Part shown: piece after piece, positions 1 through 7,746 of the stretch | Layout of the letters: the number at the start of each line of letters is the position of its first letter | Numbering within the stretch: position 1 is the stretch's first letter | Source: Coprococcus sp. | GTDB lineage: Bacteria; Bacillota; Clostridia; Lachnospirales; Lachnospiraceae | Assembly (NCBI GenBank): GCA_016297325.1 | Contig: JAEDGW010000048.1 | Span: 1-19,234 of the forward strand | Direction: 5' to 3' | DNA: 19,234 bases | Position numbers and translations under genes: made by a program | Notes under the pieces: model-generated | The model's database searches: none | What the model was told of the DNA's origin: nothing | The model's input: the letters and a program-made list of their open reading frames with translations, nothing else

Positions 1-22
1 GGTGCCAAAGACATTTGACTAG
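1..22 (+). CDS. gatC: Glutamyl/aspartyl-tRNA amidotransferase subunit C, C-terminal end only
   Basis: Only the last codons are present. Reading from base 2 gives V-P-K-T-F-D and a TAG stop at 20-22, which resembles the VPK-containing end typical of GatC. The position directly before gatA and gatB fits the usual gatCAB order. The stop codon lies inside the gatA ribosome binding site (AGGAGG at 21-26), so translation of the two genes is probably coupled. The assignment rests on a six-residue tail plus context, and the rest of the gene lies outside the window. Confidence 0.7.
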
Positions 23-35
23 GAGGTAGGCTGAA

Positions 36-1508
36 GTGAATTTAATGGGTATGACGGCTGTAGAGCTGGGAAAAGCTATTAAAGATGGACAGGTAAGCGT
101 AGTTGAAGCGACACAGGCCTGTCTTGACAGCATCGAGGCGTGCGAGAAGGATTACAATAGTTTTGTCACGGTTGATCGTGAGGGAGCACTTGCCCAGGCA
201 GAGGAAGTGCAGAAGAAGATAGATGCGGGAGAGCTTAACGGTCCTCTTGCAGGAGTTCCGATAGCTATAAAGGACAATATGTGTCAGGAGGGTGTGCAGA
301 CAAGCTGTTCATCCAAGATCCTGTCAAATTTTGTTCCAACATACACTGCTGAGGCTGTTGTGAAGCTCAAGGAAGCAGGTGCGGTCATAGTAGGACATAC
401 TAACATGGATGAGTTTGCCATGGGAAGCACGACTGAGACATCATATTTCGGCGAGACAAGAAACCCATGGGATACAAATAGAGTTCCAGGTGGTTCATCA
501 GGTGGATCAGCGGCAGCAGTTGCCGGTGAGGAGGTGCCATGTGCCCTCGGTTCAGACACAGGTGGATCTATCAGACAGCCTGCTTCATTCTGCGGTGTTA
601 CCGGAATCAAGCCAACCTATGGAAGAGTATCAAGATACGGACTTATAGCATACGGTTCATCACTTGACCAGATCGGACCTCTTGCAAAGAATGTAGAGGA
701 CTGTGCGACGATCCTTGAGATCATATCACAGTATGACAAGAAGGACTCAACATCAGTGAACAGAGATGACAATGATTTCACAAGTGCACTTGTGGATGAT
801 GTAAAGGGACTCAAGATCGGTCTTCCAAGAGATTATTTCACAGAAGGACTTGAGCCTGAGATAAAGGAAGCGGTGTACGGCGTAGCTGAGGCTCTGAAGG
901 CAAAGGGAGCTATCGTTGAGGAGTTTGATCTTGGAATGGTTGAGTATGCTATTCCTGCTTACTATATCATTGCATCGGCAGAGGCAAGCTCTAACCTTGA
1001 GAGATTTGACGGAGTAAAATATGGTTACAGAACGCCGGAGTACACAGATCTCCACAACATGTACAAGAAGAGCCGTTCAGAAGGATTTGGCCCTGAGGTA
1101 AAGAGAAGAATCATGCTCGGTTCATTTGTACTGAGCTCAGGTTATTATGATGCATATTATGTAAAGGCACTCAAGGCAAAAGCACTCATCAAGCAGGCAT
1201 ATGACAAGGCATTTGAGAAGTATGATATCATCCTCGGACCTGTTGCACCTACAACAGCACTTAAGATGGGTGAGTCACTCTCCGATCCTATCAAGATGTA
1301 TCTGGGAGATGTGTACACTGTCCCTGTAAATCTTGCAGGACTTCCGGGAATATCACTTCCATGTGGAACTGATAAGAATGGAATGCCTATAGGTGTGCAG
1401 ATGGTTGGAGATGCATTTGACGAGAAGACTATTATCAGAGCAGCATATGCATTTGAGCAGACTAGAGAATACAAGAGACCTGCACAGGTTTCAGAAAGGG
1501 GGCTGTAA
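36..1508 (+). CDS. gatA: Asp-tRNA(Asn)/Glu-tRNA(Gln) amidotransferase subunit A
   Basis: This is the glutaminase subunit of the GatCAB complex. It releases ammonia from glutamine, which is passed to GatB to convert misacylated Glu-tRNA(Gln) or Asp-tRNA(Asn) to the correct species in the cytoplasm. The 490-residue protein shows the amidase signature with the Ser-cis-Ser-Lys triad: Lys79 in GVPIAIKDN, Ser154 in PGGSSGGSAAAVA and nucleophile Ser178 in GSDTGGSIRQPA. Length is normal for the family. The start is GTG at 36, chosen because AGGAGG at 21-26 lies 9 bases upstream; the in-frame ATG at 45 would be too far from it. The stop is 3 bases before gatB. No defect is seen. Presence of GatCAB implies the organism makes Gln-tRNA and/or Asn-tRNA by the indirect route. 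Confidence 0.97.
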   Translation: MNLMGMTAVELGKAIKDGQVSVVEATQACLDSIEACEKDYNSFVTVDREGALAQAEEVQKKIDAGELNGPLAGVPIAIKDNMCQEGVQTSCSSKILSNFVPTYTAEAVVKLKEAGAVIVGHTNMDEFAMGSTTETSYFGETRNPWDTNRVPGGSSGGSAAAVAGEEVPCALGSDTGGSIRQPASFCGVTGIKPTYGRVSRYGLIAYGSSLDQIGPLAKNVEDCATILEIISQYDKKDSTSVNRDDNDFTSALVDDVKGLKIGLPRDYFTEGLEPEIKEAVYGVAEALKAKGAIVEEFDLGMVEYAIPAYYIIASAEASSNLERFDGVKYGYRTPEYTDLHNMYKKSRSEGFGPEVKRRIMLGSFVLSSGYYDAYYVKALKAKALIKQAYDKAFEKYDIILGPVAPTTALKMGESLSDPIKMYLGDVYTVPVNLAGLPGISLPCGTDKNGMPIGVQMVGDAFDEKTIIRAAYAFEQTREYKRPAQVSERGL

Positions 1509-1511
1509 GAG

Positions 1512-2942
1512 ATGGCAAAGACATATGAGACAGTCATCGGACTTGAGGTCCATGTAGAGCTTGCGACCAAGACAAAGATATTCTGCGGCTGCAGCACAGC
1601 ATTTGGAGGAGCTCCTAATACACATACATGTCCTGTATGTACAGGAATGCCGGGCTCACTTCCGGTACTTAACAAAGAGGTTGTAAATAAAGCGATTGCG
1701 GTTGGTCTTGCAACAAATTGTACTATCACACAGAACTGTAAGTTTGACAGAAAGAACTATTTCTATCCTGACAACCCACAGAACTATCAGATATCACAGC
1801 TCTACTACCCAATATGCAGGGACGGCAAGGTTGAGATAGAGGTTGACGGTGTTAAGAAATATGTGAGGATACATGAGATACATATGGAGGAGGACGCAGG
1901 TAAGCTTGTCCATGATCCATATACAGACAGCTCACTTGTAGATTTCAACCGTTCAGGTGTGCCTCTTATAGAGATAGTATCTGAGCCAGACATGAGATCT
2001 GCGGAGGATGTAATAGCATATCTTGAAAAGCTCAGGGAGACGATACAGTACCTCGGTGCTTCAGACTGTAAGCTGAATGAGGGCTCCATGCGTGCTGATG
2101 TCAATCTTTCGATCAGAGAGGTTGGTTCGGAGGAGTTTGGTACACGTACAGAGACCAAGAACCTGAATTCATTCAAGGCGATCGCCAGAGCCATAGAGAA
2201 TGAGAGAGAGAGACAGATCGATCTCATCGAGTCCGGTGAGAAGGTTGTCCAGGAGACAAGAAGATGGGATGACACCAAGGAGTATTCATATCCTATGAGA
2301 TCCAAGGAGGATGCACAGGACTACAGATATTTCCCTGATCCTGATCTTGTACCTATCCACATCAGTGATGAGTGGCTCCAGCAGGTAAGGGATGCCCAGC
2401 CTGAGTTCAGGGAAGAGAAGAAGATAAGATACAAAGAGGAATATGCAATTCCTGACTATGATATAGACATCATCACGGCTTCCAAGAAGCTGGCTGATCT
2501 GTTTGAGGATGCCATAGCACTTGGAGCACCGGCAAAGAAGGTTTCCAACTGGATCATGGGCGAGACTATGAGACTGATGAAGGAGCACAGTGTTGATGCG
2601 GAAGACCTGAAGTTCTCAGCCGAGAATCTTGCAAAGCTCATCAAGCTTGTGGACGACAGAGTTATCAACGGTGGTGTTGCAAAGGAAGTTTTTGAAAAGG
2701 TATTTGCAGATAATATAGATCCTGAGAAGTATGTAAATGACAACGGACTTGCAACTGTCCAGGATGACAATGCACTCAAGGAGGCATGTCAGGCTGCCAT
2801 AGATAACAATCCAAAGGCAGTTGATGATTACAGAGGCGGCAAGGATAAGGCTCTTGGAGCTCTTGTCGGACAGGTTATGAAAGCTATGAAGGGTAAAGCA
2901 GATCCTGGATCTGTCAACAAGATGCTTAGGGAGATGCTGTAA
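1512..2942 (+). CDS. gatB: Asp-tRNA(Asn)/Glu-tRNA(Gln) amidotransferase subunit B
   Basis: This is the kinase/transamidase subunit of GatCAB. It phosphorylates the tRNA-bound Glu or Asp with ATP and then amidates it using ammonia from GatA. The 476-residue protein opens with the family motif YETVIGLEVHVEL. It has a CXC (Cys25, Cys27) and CXXC (Cys40, Cys43) cysteine cluster around HTCPVCTGMPGSLP, and the YFYPDNPQNYQISQ block. The C-terminal approximately 150 residues match the helical and YqeY-like tail domain that contacts tRNA, ending near GKADPGSVNKMLREML. The ATG at 1512 is preceded by a purine-rich AAAGGGGG site ending 9 bases upstream, inside the end of gatA. The next gene begins 2 bases after the stop. 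Confidence 0.97.
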   Translation: MAKTYETVIGLEVHVELATKTKIFCGCSTAFGGAPNTHTCPVCTGMPGSLPVLNKEVVNKAIAVGLATNCTITQNCKFDRKNYFYPDNPQNYQISQLYYPICRDGKVEIEVDGVKKYVRIHEIHMEEDAGKLVHDPYTDSSLVDFNRSGVPLIEIVSEPDMRSAEDVIAYLEKLRETIQYLGASDCKLNEGSMRADVNLSIREVGSEEFGTRTETKNLNSFKAIARAIENERERQIDLIESGEKVVQETRRWDDTKEYSYPMRSKEDAQDYRYFPDPDLVPIHISDEWLQQVRDAQPEFREEKKIRYKEEYAIPDYDIDIITASKKLADLFEDAIALGAPAKKVSNWIMGETMRLMKEHSVDAEDLKFSAENLAKLIKLVDDRVINGGVAKEVFEKVFADNIDPEKYVNDNGLATVQDDNALKEACQAAIDNNPKAVDDYRGGKDKALGALVGQVMKAMKGKADPGSVNKMLREML

Positions 2943-2944
2943 AT

Positions 2945-4453
2945 ATGGAAGAAAACAGAAGAGTTAGAAAGAGGGACAGATACAAACGTCTCATAACAGT
3001 GGGCGAGGCTTGTGTACTTATCGCTGTGGAGCTTGTACTATTTGGACTCATGTGGTATCGGGACTATGAGGTAACGCTTACGCTTCCGTTCTGGAGAAGA
3101 GGAAACTGGGCGGTTATCGGAATGTATGGAATCATCATCATACTTTTCACTAAGCTGTATGGTGGTTACAGGGTCGGGTTCTTCAGACTTCTTGATATAG
3201 TATATTCACAGCTTTTGGCACTGGTATGTGCAAATGTGGTTGGATATCTGCAGCTCTGTATAATCTGCCGTGACTATGTTAATCCCGGCCCGCTGCTCAA
3301 GGTGACAGGTCTGGAAGCTGTGGCGATACTGCTATGGATATTTGCCTGCAGATTCCTGTATGCAAAGATGTATCCGCCAAGGCATCTGCTATTGGTATAT
3401 GGATACAAGACTCCAATGGAGTTCATCGACAAGATAAATGCCCGAAAGGACAAATATATTATAGAGGACAGGATCCATGTCAGCGAGGGTGAGCAGGCGA
3501 TCAAGGAGAAGATACTCCAGTATGATGGAGTAATCATATGTGAGACAAAGGCGTATATCAGAAACGAGCTTGTGAAATATTGCTTTGAGCACTCCATAAG
3601 ATCATATGTTGTGCCAAAGCTCTCAGATATAATCATCCTCGGTGCAGAGCCTATTCATCTGTTTGATACACCACTCCTTCTTTCACGTAATCAGGGCCTT
3701 ACAGGTGATGATATGATCATCAAACGTATCATGGATATTGTGTGTGGATTTATCCTTCTTGTCATCGCATCTCCGTTCATGCTCATATCAGCACTTGCTA
3801 TATGGCTGTACGATAGAGGTCCGGTGTTCTATAAGCAGGACAGACTCACATTAAATGGCAAGGTATTCAAGATCATAAAGTTCAGAAGTATGAAGATTGA
3901 TTCCGAGGCTCAGGGTGCACGACTTGCAAAGAAGGATGATGACAGGATCACACCTGTGGGCAAATGGCTTAGAAAGCTGCATCTTGATGAGCTTCCACAG
4001 TTATTCAACGTTTTAAAGGGTGATATGTCGCTTGTTGGACCAAGACCTGAGAGACCTGAGATCGCAGAGTTATATAAGAAGACATTCCCTGAGTTTGATT
4101 ATAGACTCAAGATGAAGGCCGGACTTACAGGCTATGCCCAGGTATATGGCAAATATAATACGACACCGAGAGATAAGGTGAAGCTGGATCTTACCTATTA
4201 TGAGCAGTATTCAATATGGCTTGATCTCAAGCTGATGCTGCTGACCGTGAAGATCATGTTCCAGAAGGAGACATCTGAGGGCGTTGCCTCCAACATGACT
4301 ACAGCGCTCAGAGATGGCGAAAAGGTTCAGATCCCTGCACCGGTAAATGTAAAGCCAGCCGGACTTGATGAGTCAGAGGATGCGTTCTATGACCTGAAGA
4401 AAAGTGCCCGTGCGTCAGGTGCGGATGCGAAGATAGAAGCGGCTGATAAATAG
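2945..4453 (+). CDS. Polyprenyl-phosphate sugar-1-phosphate transferase (bacterial sugar transferase family)
   Basis: Probable initiating enzyme of a surface glycan. It would transfer a sugar-1-phosphate from a nucleotide sugar to undecaprenyl phosphate at the cytoplasmic face of the membrane. The 502-residue protein has the polytopic WbaP/CpsE-like layout: hydrophobic segments near 18-37, 55-73, 86-106 and 123-140, a soluble Rossmann-like middle (about 145-250), a re-entrant or membrane helix at 262-288, and the catalytic domain to about 446. Visible motifs are KFRSM (312-316), the Asp348-Glu349 pair in HLDELPQ expected for catalysis, GDMSLVGPRPE (359-369) and AGLTGYAQV. The last 55 residues are polar and likely disordered. 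ATG 2945 lies 2 bases after gatB, with AGGGAG at 2928-2933 inside gatB, so the two are probably translationally coupled. The sugar donor cannot be told from sequence. Confidence 0.93.
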   Translation: MEENRRVRKRDRYKRLITVGEACVLIAVELVLFGLMWYRDYEVTLTLPFWRRGNWAVIGMYGIIIILFTKLYGGYRVGFFRLLDIVYSQLLALVCANVVGYLQLCIICRDYVNPGPLLKVTGLEAVAILLWIFACRFLYAKMYPPRHLLLVYGYKTPMEFIDKINARKDKYIIEDRIHVSEGEQAIKEKILQYDGVIICETKAYIRNELVKYCFEHSIRSYVVPKLSDIIILGAEPIHLFDTPLLLSRNQGLTGDDMIIKRIMDIVCGFILLVIASPFMLISALAIWLYDRGPVFYKQDRLTLNGKVFKIIKFRSMKIDSEAQGARLAKKDDDRITPVGKWLRKLHLDELPQLFNVLKGDMSLVGPRPERPEIAELYKKTFPEFDYRLKMKAGLTGYAQVYGKYNTTPRDKVKLDLTYYEQYSIWLDLKLMLLTVKIMFQKETSEGVASNMTTALRDGEKVQIPAPVNVKPAGLDESEDAFYDLKKSARASGADAKIEAADK

Positions 4454-4463
4454 GATAATATGG

Positions 4464-5219
4464 GTGAAGAGTATGATAGGTGATACTGTTTCAGTGGTTG
4501 TGCCTGCTTATAATTGCAGCAGAACGATAAAAAGCGCAGTGGATTCCGTGCTGTCACAGAGCGTTCCGACTAAGGTTATAGTTGTGGATGACTGTTCTTC
4601 GGATGATACGCTGGAGAAGCTTTCATGCTACAGTGATGATCCAAGAGTTGTTATTGTCAGAAATGAGAAGAATCTTGGCGTGGCGGCATCCCGCAACAAG
4701 GGTGTAAGAGAGGCAGATGGAAGATATGTTGCCTTTCTGGATTCCGATGATATGTGGCTTCCGGACAAGCTGGAGAAGCAGCTTGAGCTTATAAAGAAGA
4801 CAGGTGCGGTGCTGTGCTCCACAGCAAGGAAGCTGATGAGCGAGGATGGGAAAAAGACAGGCAGGATCATAGAAGTTCCGGAGCGGGTGACTTACCGTAA
4901 ACTGCTCCGGGGAAATGTGATAAATTGTTCATCCGTGCTTATAGAGAGAGAAGTTGCTCTGAAGTATCCTATGGGCAATGATGACATACATGAAGACTAT
5001 ATATGCTGGCTGCAGATACTTCGTGACCATGGCTTTGCTGTTGCGGTAAATGAACCGCTTTTGTTATACAGACAGATGAGGCACAGCAAGTCAGGATCCA
5101 AGCTGTCATCTGCAAAAAAGACATTTGCGGTGTACAGGAAGGTTGGGTACGGCTTTTTCAGGAGCTGTCTGTACTTCATATGTTATGCGGTAAATGGTGT
5201 TATAAAATATCTGTTTTGA
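4464..5219 (+). CDS. Family 2 (GT-A fold) glycosyltransferase
   Basis: Probably adds a sugar to the lipid-linked glycan begun by the upstream transferase. The 251-residue protein opens with VSVVVPAYN, continues with VIVVDDCSSDDT and NLGVAASRNKG, and has the metal/nucleotide-binding DSDD at 93-96 in AFLDSDDMWLP. HEDYICWLQIL (176-186) supplies the acidic ED motif expected of the catalytic base in this family. The end (about 229-251) is hydrophobic and may associate with the membrane. Start choice is uncertain: GTG 4464 has AGGA 8 bases upstream, while ATG 4473 has a GGTGA-type site 5 bases upstream and would shorten the protein by three residues. It lies 10 bases after the sugar-phosphate transferase and 15 before the next gene. 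Donor and acceptor are unknown. Confidence 0.9.
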   Translation: MKSMIGDTVSVVVPAYNCSRTIKSAVDSVLSQSVPTKVIVVDDCSSDDTLEKLSCYSDDPRVVIVRNEKNLGVAASRNKGVREADGRYVAFLDSDDMWLPDKLEKQLELIKKTGAVLCSTARKLMSEDGKKTGRIIEVPERVTYRKLLRGNVINCSSVLIEREVALKYPMGNDDIHEDYICWLQILRDHGFAVAVNEPLLLYRQMRHSKSGSKLSSAKKTFAVYRKVGYGFFRSCLYFICYAVNGVIKYLF

Positions 5220-5234
5220 TCGGGAGATACGATA

Positions 5235-5432
5235 ATGGACGATGATAATAAGAAGAGAGGACCAGGGCGTCCAACGGACAAGAGAAAAGACACAGTCCTC
5301 AGACTGAGAATAGATGCGGATACTCACAAAAAACTGGGTGATTGCGCAGCCAGAAAAAAGGTATCTATGTCAGAGCTTGTGCGTGAGGCTATAGAAGATA
5401 TAGTTAGAAGAGAGAAAGAAGAAATAAACTGA
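5235..5432 (+). CDS. Small ribbon-helix-helix DNA-binding protein with AT-hook-like N-terminus
   Basis: This 65-residue basic protein has the size and pattern of CopG/Arc-type ribbon-helix-helix regulators. A predicted beta strand (TVLRLRID, about 20-27) is followed by helix A (29-41) and helix B (45-58, MSELVREAIEDIVRRE). Such proteins dimerise, insert the paired strands into the major groove and often repress their own operon. The N-terminus (residues 6-13, KKRGPGRP) contains an RGPGRP core resembling an AT-hook, which would add minor-groove contacts; that reading is an inference from sequence. Start ATG 5235 has GGGAG at 5222-5226, 8 bases upstream. It is the last gene of the gatCAB-glycan operon, immediately before a strong terminator. 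Its targets are unknown; no toxin partner is adjacent. Confidence 0.8.
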   Translation: MDDDNKKRGPGRPTDKRKDTVLRLRIDADTHKKLGDCAARKKVSMSELVREAIEDIVRREKEEIN

Positions 5433-5440
5433 ACGGTGTA

Positions 5441-5490
5441 AAAAAAGCATCAATGATATCGATCATAGAAGATATCATTGATGCTTTTTT
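5441..5490. terminator. Bidirectional intrinsic terminator between convergent genes
   Basis: A perfect 20-bp inverted repeat (5441-5460 with 5471-5490) closes a 10-base loop. The left arm begins with six A and the right arm ends with six T, so the RNA from either strand forms a hairpin followed by a U tract. It sits between the stop of the ribbon-helix-helix gene (5432, plus) and the stop of the UDPGP-type gene (5498, minus), exactly where a shared terminator is needed. Confidence 0.93.
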
Positions 5491-5497
5491 ATTAAAA

Positions 5498-6721
5498 CTA
5501 CAATGTGTAGCCGTTCTTTTTAAGAAGCTCTCTTGCAGAGTCTATGGAATCGTTTCCTGTAGCGTTCTTGATAGGTGCAAATTCTTTTTCTCTGTCAACC
5601 TCAAAAGGAAGACATGTTCCCATGAATGCGATCATATCAAGTGCAAGTGTTTCAAATTTGTAGCCGTTAGGTTCTGCCGGCTTTACTATGTCACCGTTCT
5701 CGTCTACATAAGGGATGGCCTTTTTTACAATGTGGAGAGGCATGCTTTCATTCATGATCTTCATAAGCCTGTCGACAGGGAAGATGTAGTTGAGGGTAAC
5801 ACCGTAATTGTATGCGTAATCACCATTCTCATCGCGTTCATCGCGCATCTCCTCAGTAAGCTCATAATACTCAACGATATATGGCTTGCCGTGGTTGGTA
5901 CAGAGAACACCAACCTTTTCATCAGGATAAGCCTTTTTTACAACCTTTCCACCGGACAGGAAGCCCTCTGTTATAACTGCCCCGAGAAATACCGGATCAG
6001 CTATTCTCTGGAGAACATTGTCAACTGAGAATACGTTGATATATTTGATGTTGTGCTTGTTGATGGTCTCAAGATGTCCTGCCTTGCAGAGAGAAGAGAA
6101 CCATCCGCCGTTTCCGTTTGGCGACATGGCTATGCGGCCCTTTTCCTCGAGATAGATCTTTCCATTGAAGTCTACAGAAGGAACCATCTCCTGTTTGAAG
6201 AAATGGATGTGCTCAGGATCGTAGCCAAAATAATCATGCTCCTTGAAAAATGCAGTTGTATCATCGTGATTCTTCTCATTCGTCATGATGAAGAAATGGA
6301 TCCATGTGTCTGCAAGTTTCACGATGTCCATGGTATGCTCGATGAGAAGCTGGAAGATATACATATCCTTCGTAACTCCCACATTGAATGTTCCCTTAGG
6401 GCCATTGAATCCAAGACGTGTGCCCTGGCCACCGGCGAGGAGAACGAGAGCGAGCTCACCGTTCTTTATAGATGTGAGACCTGCGTTCATATAGGTGTCG
6501 TGTTTTTCGTTTATAGTGTCCATCTGAAGGGCTGCCACAGGTGCGATGTCTGAATCTTTGCCTGAATTGTCTTTTCCGATCATATCGATGAGAGAAAAAT
6601 CAATCTCCCCGATCTGTGCAAGCAGTGCAGCCTTGTCTGCATCACTTAAAGTGTCATAGTATCTAAGTAGATGAAGCTGGTTTTTCTCTTCCAGCAGTTT
6701 GTATGCGCTTTCGTAGTTCAT
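5498..6721 (-). CDS. UDPGP-family pyrophosphorylase, closest in motifs to eukaryotic UDP-N-acetylhexosamine pyrophosphorylase
   Basis: Expected to make a UDP-sugar plus pyrophosphate from UTP and a sugar-1-phosphate in the cytoplasm. The 407-residue protein carries the nucleotide-binding LAGGQGTRLG (95-104) followed by GPKG, then SPNGNGGWFSSL, NVFSVDNVLQRIADP, FETLALD and EFAPIKNATGNDS. As recalled, these match in order the motifs of human AGX1/UAP1 (LAGGQGTRLG, DGNGG, VDN..ADP, FSPLKNA) better than those of bacterial GalU or GlmU. It is about 100 residues shorter than the human enzyme. The favoured substrate (GlcNAc-1-P, GalNAc-1-P or Glc-1-P) is an inference and needs an assay. ATG at 6721 has AAGGAG (plus-strand 6728-6733) 6 bases upstream. 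It is probably co-transcribed with the glycosyltransferase gene upstream (57-base gap). Confidence 0.9.
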   Translation of the reverse strand: MNYESAYKLLEEKNQLHLLRYYDTLSDADKAALLAQIGEIDFSLIDMIGKDNSGKDSDIAPVAALQMDTINEKHDTYMNAGLTSIKNGELALVLLAGGQGTRLGFNGPKGTFNVGVTKDMYIFQLLIEHTMDIVKLADTWIHFFIMTNEKNHDDTTAFFKEHDYFGYDPEHIHFFKQEMVPSVDFNGKIYLEEKGRIAMSPNGNGGWFSSLCKAGHLETINKHNIKYINVFSVDNVLQRIADPVFLGAVITEGFLSGGKVVKKAYPDEKVGVLCTNHGKPYIVEYYELTEEMRDERDENGDYAYNYGVTLNYIFPVDRLMKIMNESMPLHIVKKAIPYVDENGDIVKPAEPNGYKFETLALDMIAFMGTCLPFEVDREKEFAPIKNATGNDSIDSARELLKKNGYTL

Positions 6722-6778
6722 AAATTTCTCCTTGATAAAAATGTGTAGTGTCTGAAATTCTCTCTCCTTGTAACAAAA

Positions 6779-7510
6779 TCAGTGATACTTCTTCTTGATA
6801 GCGATAGTATCAGTGAAAACCTTCCATATGTCTTTTAGTTTGATCCTTCGGCCGTCATGGGCATCGTCTCTGCTGTAGTTGAGCACGATAGGCGCTTCTG
6901 ATATGGTGTATCCCTGTCTGTGCGCTGCAACGAGGATCTCGATGTCAAATGCGTAACCTGATACAGACAGATTCTCAGCGATTGGTTTGATGACCTCAGA
7001 TCTGAACAGTTTGATTCCTGTCTGTGTGTCATGGATCCCAAGATGGAAAAGCATCTTGAGCATGACATAGTAGCTGTAACTCATGAATCTTCGCATAGGA
7101 GGATAATCCAGCTTGGATTCCGGGTGAAGCTTCGAGCCTATAACTATGTCTGAGTCGGTGCTTTTCATCTGTTTCATGAACGGCTTGAGGAGTGAAGGAC
7201 TGAGCTCAAGATCCGAATCCAGAAAAGCGATATATGTTCCGGCAGCCTGGCTGATACCTGTCGTTATGGCGTGCCCCTTGCCCTGGTTCTCCTCATATCC
7301 CGCATCTATTATATGTGGATCTTCCATGGCGGCTTCGCGAATAAGCTGTGCTGTGGAATCGGTGCTTCCATCGTTCACTGCGATTATCTCATAGCGGTGA
7401 AGGAAAGTACCCAGTATACGGCTTGTCTCCAATAAGTTTTCTTTGATATGCTGTTCTTCATTGTAAGCTGGCATGACAACCGACAATGTGATCTTTTTTT
7501 CTGTATCCAT
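6779..7510 (-). CDS. DPM1/Alg5-like family 2 glycosyltransferase (polyprenyl-phosphate sugar transferase)
   Basis: Probably transfers a hexose from a nucleotide sugar to a polyprenyl phosphate, making a lipid-linked monosaccharide donor for use outside the membrane. The 243-residue protein shows SVVMPAYNEEQHI near its start, EIIAVNDGSTD, NQGKGHAITTGI, the DSD at 98-100, and DTQTGIKLFR (161-170), which corresponds to the DTQ.G.KLF signature of dolichyl-phosphate mannose and glucose synthases. No membrane helices follow the catalytic domain, so it is the short soluble type. ATG at 7510 has AGGAG (plus-strand 7523-7527) 12 bases upstream, a rather long spacing. It is first in a two-gene minus-strand operon with the UDP-sugar pyrophosphorylase-like gene, which suggests but does not prove a UDP-sugar donor. 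Confidence 0.9.
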   Translation of the reverse strand: MDTEKKITLSVVMPAYNEEQHIKENLLETSRILGTFLHRYEIIAVNDGSTDSTAQLIREAAMEDPHIIDAGYEENQGKGHAITTGISQAAGTYIAFLDSDLELSPSLLKPFMKQMKSTDSDIVIGSKLHPESKLDYPPMRRFMSYSYYVMLKMLFHLGIHDTQTGIKLFRSEVIKPIAENLSVSGYAFDIEILVAAHRQGYTISEAPIVLNYSRDDAHDGRRIKLKDIWKVFTDTIAIKKKYH

Positions 7511-7535
7511 CTCTTTACTTTACTCCTGTAACTAA

Positions 7536-7557
7536 TATGTTCAAATCTTTGAACATA
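7536..7557. promoter_or_regulatory. 22-bp palindrome, likely operator, just downstream of the glycosyltransferase promoter
   Basis: Two perfect 10-base arms (core ATGTTCAAA and TTTGAACAT) flank a TC centre. It begins about 4 bases after the predicted transcription start of the minus-strand operon and ends about 25 bases upstream of the start codon region. The size and symmetry resemble operators of TetR-type dimeric repressors, and the position would block transcription. A short RNA hairpin in the leader is the alternative. No candidate regulator lies next to it. Confidence 0.6.
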
Positions 7558-7567
7558 ATTATCTATT

Positions 7568-7596
7568 ATTATACTTTTTTGCGGTATAAGTGTCAA
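7568..7596 (-). promoter_or_regulatory. Perfect-consensus sigma-A promoter for the minus-strand operon
   Basis: Read on the minus strand, TTGACA (plus-strand 7591-7596) and TATAAT (plus-strand 7568-7573) are separated by 17 bases. Both hexamers match the consensus in full. Predicted transcription start is near 7561, giving a leader of about 50 bases before ATG 7510. Confidence 0.87.
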
Positions 7597-7657
7597 ATGA
7601 ATTACTGCCTAAAGAGCTAATTTAAGGTAAAATAATAATATTTAATCGAATAACTTT

Positions 7658-7686
7658 TTGTGTTTTAAGCCATATTGTGTTACTAT
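7658..7686 (+). promoter_or_regulatory. Candidate extended -10 promoter for the zinc-ribbon repeat protein
   Basis: TTGTGT (7658-7663) is followed after 17 bases by TACTAT (7681-7686), preceded by TGT, which makes an extended -10. The hexamers are imperfect (3/6 and 4/6), so this is the best candidate seen rather than a firm call. It would give a leader of about 55 bases. Confidence 0.4.
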
Positions 7687-7746
7687 TTATGTAATATCGA
7701 ATCGAAAAATGGGGATTTGATTTATCAAGACAGGGAGGTATAAAAA

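Noticed and set aside
5453..6028. Plus-strand frame of 191 codons opposite the UDPGP-type gene
   Set aside because: It starts inside the terminator hairpin and is antisense to a gene with clear family motifs, with no ribosome site of its own.
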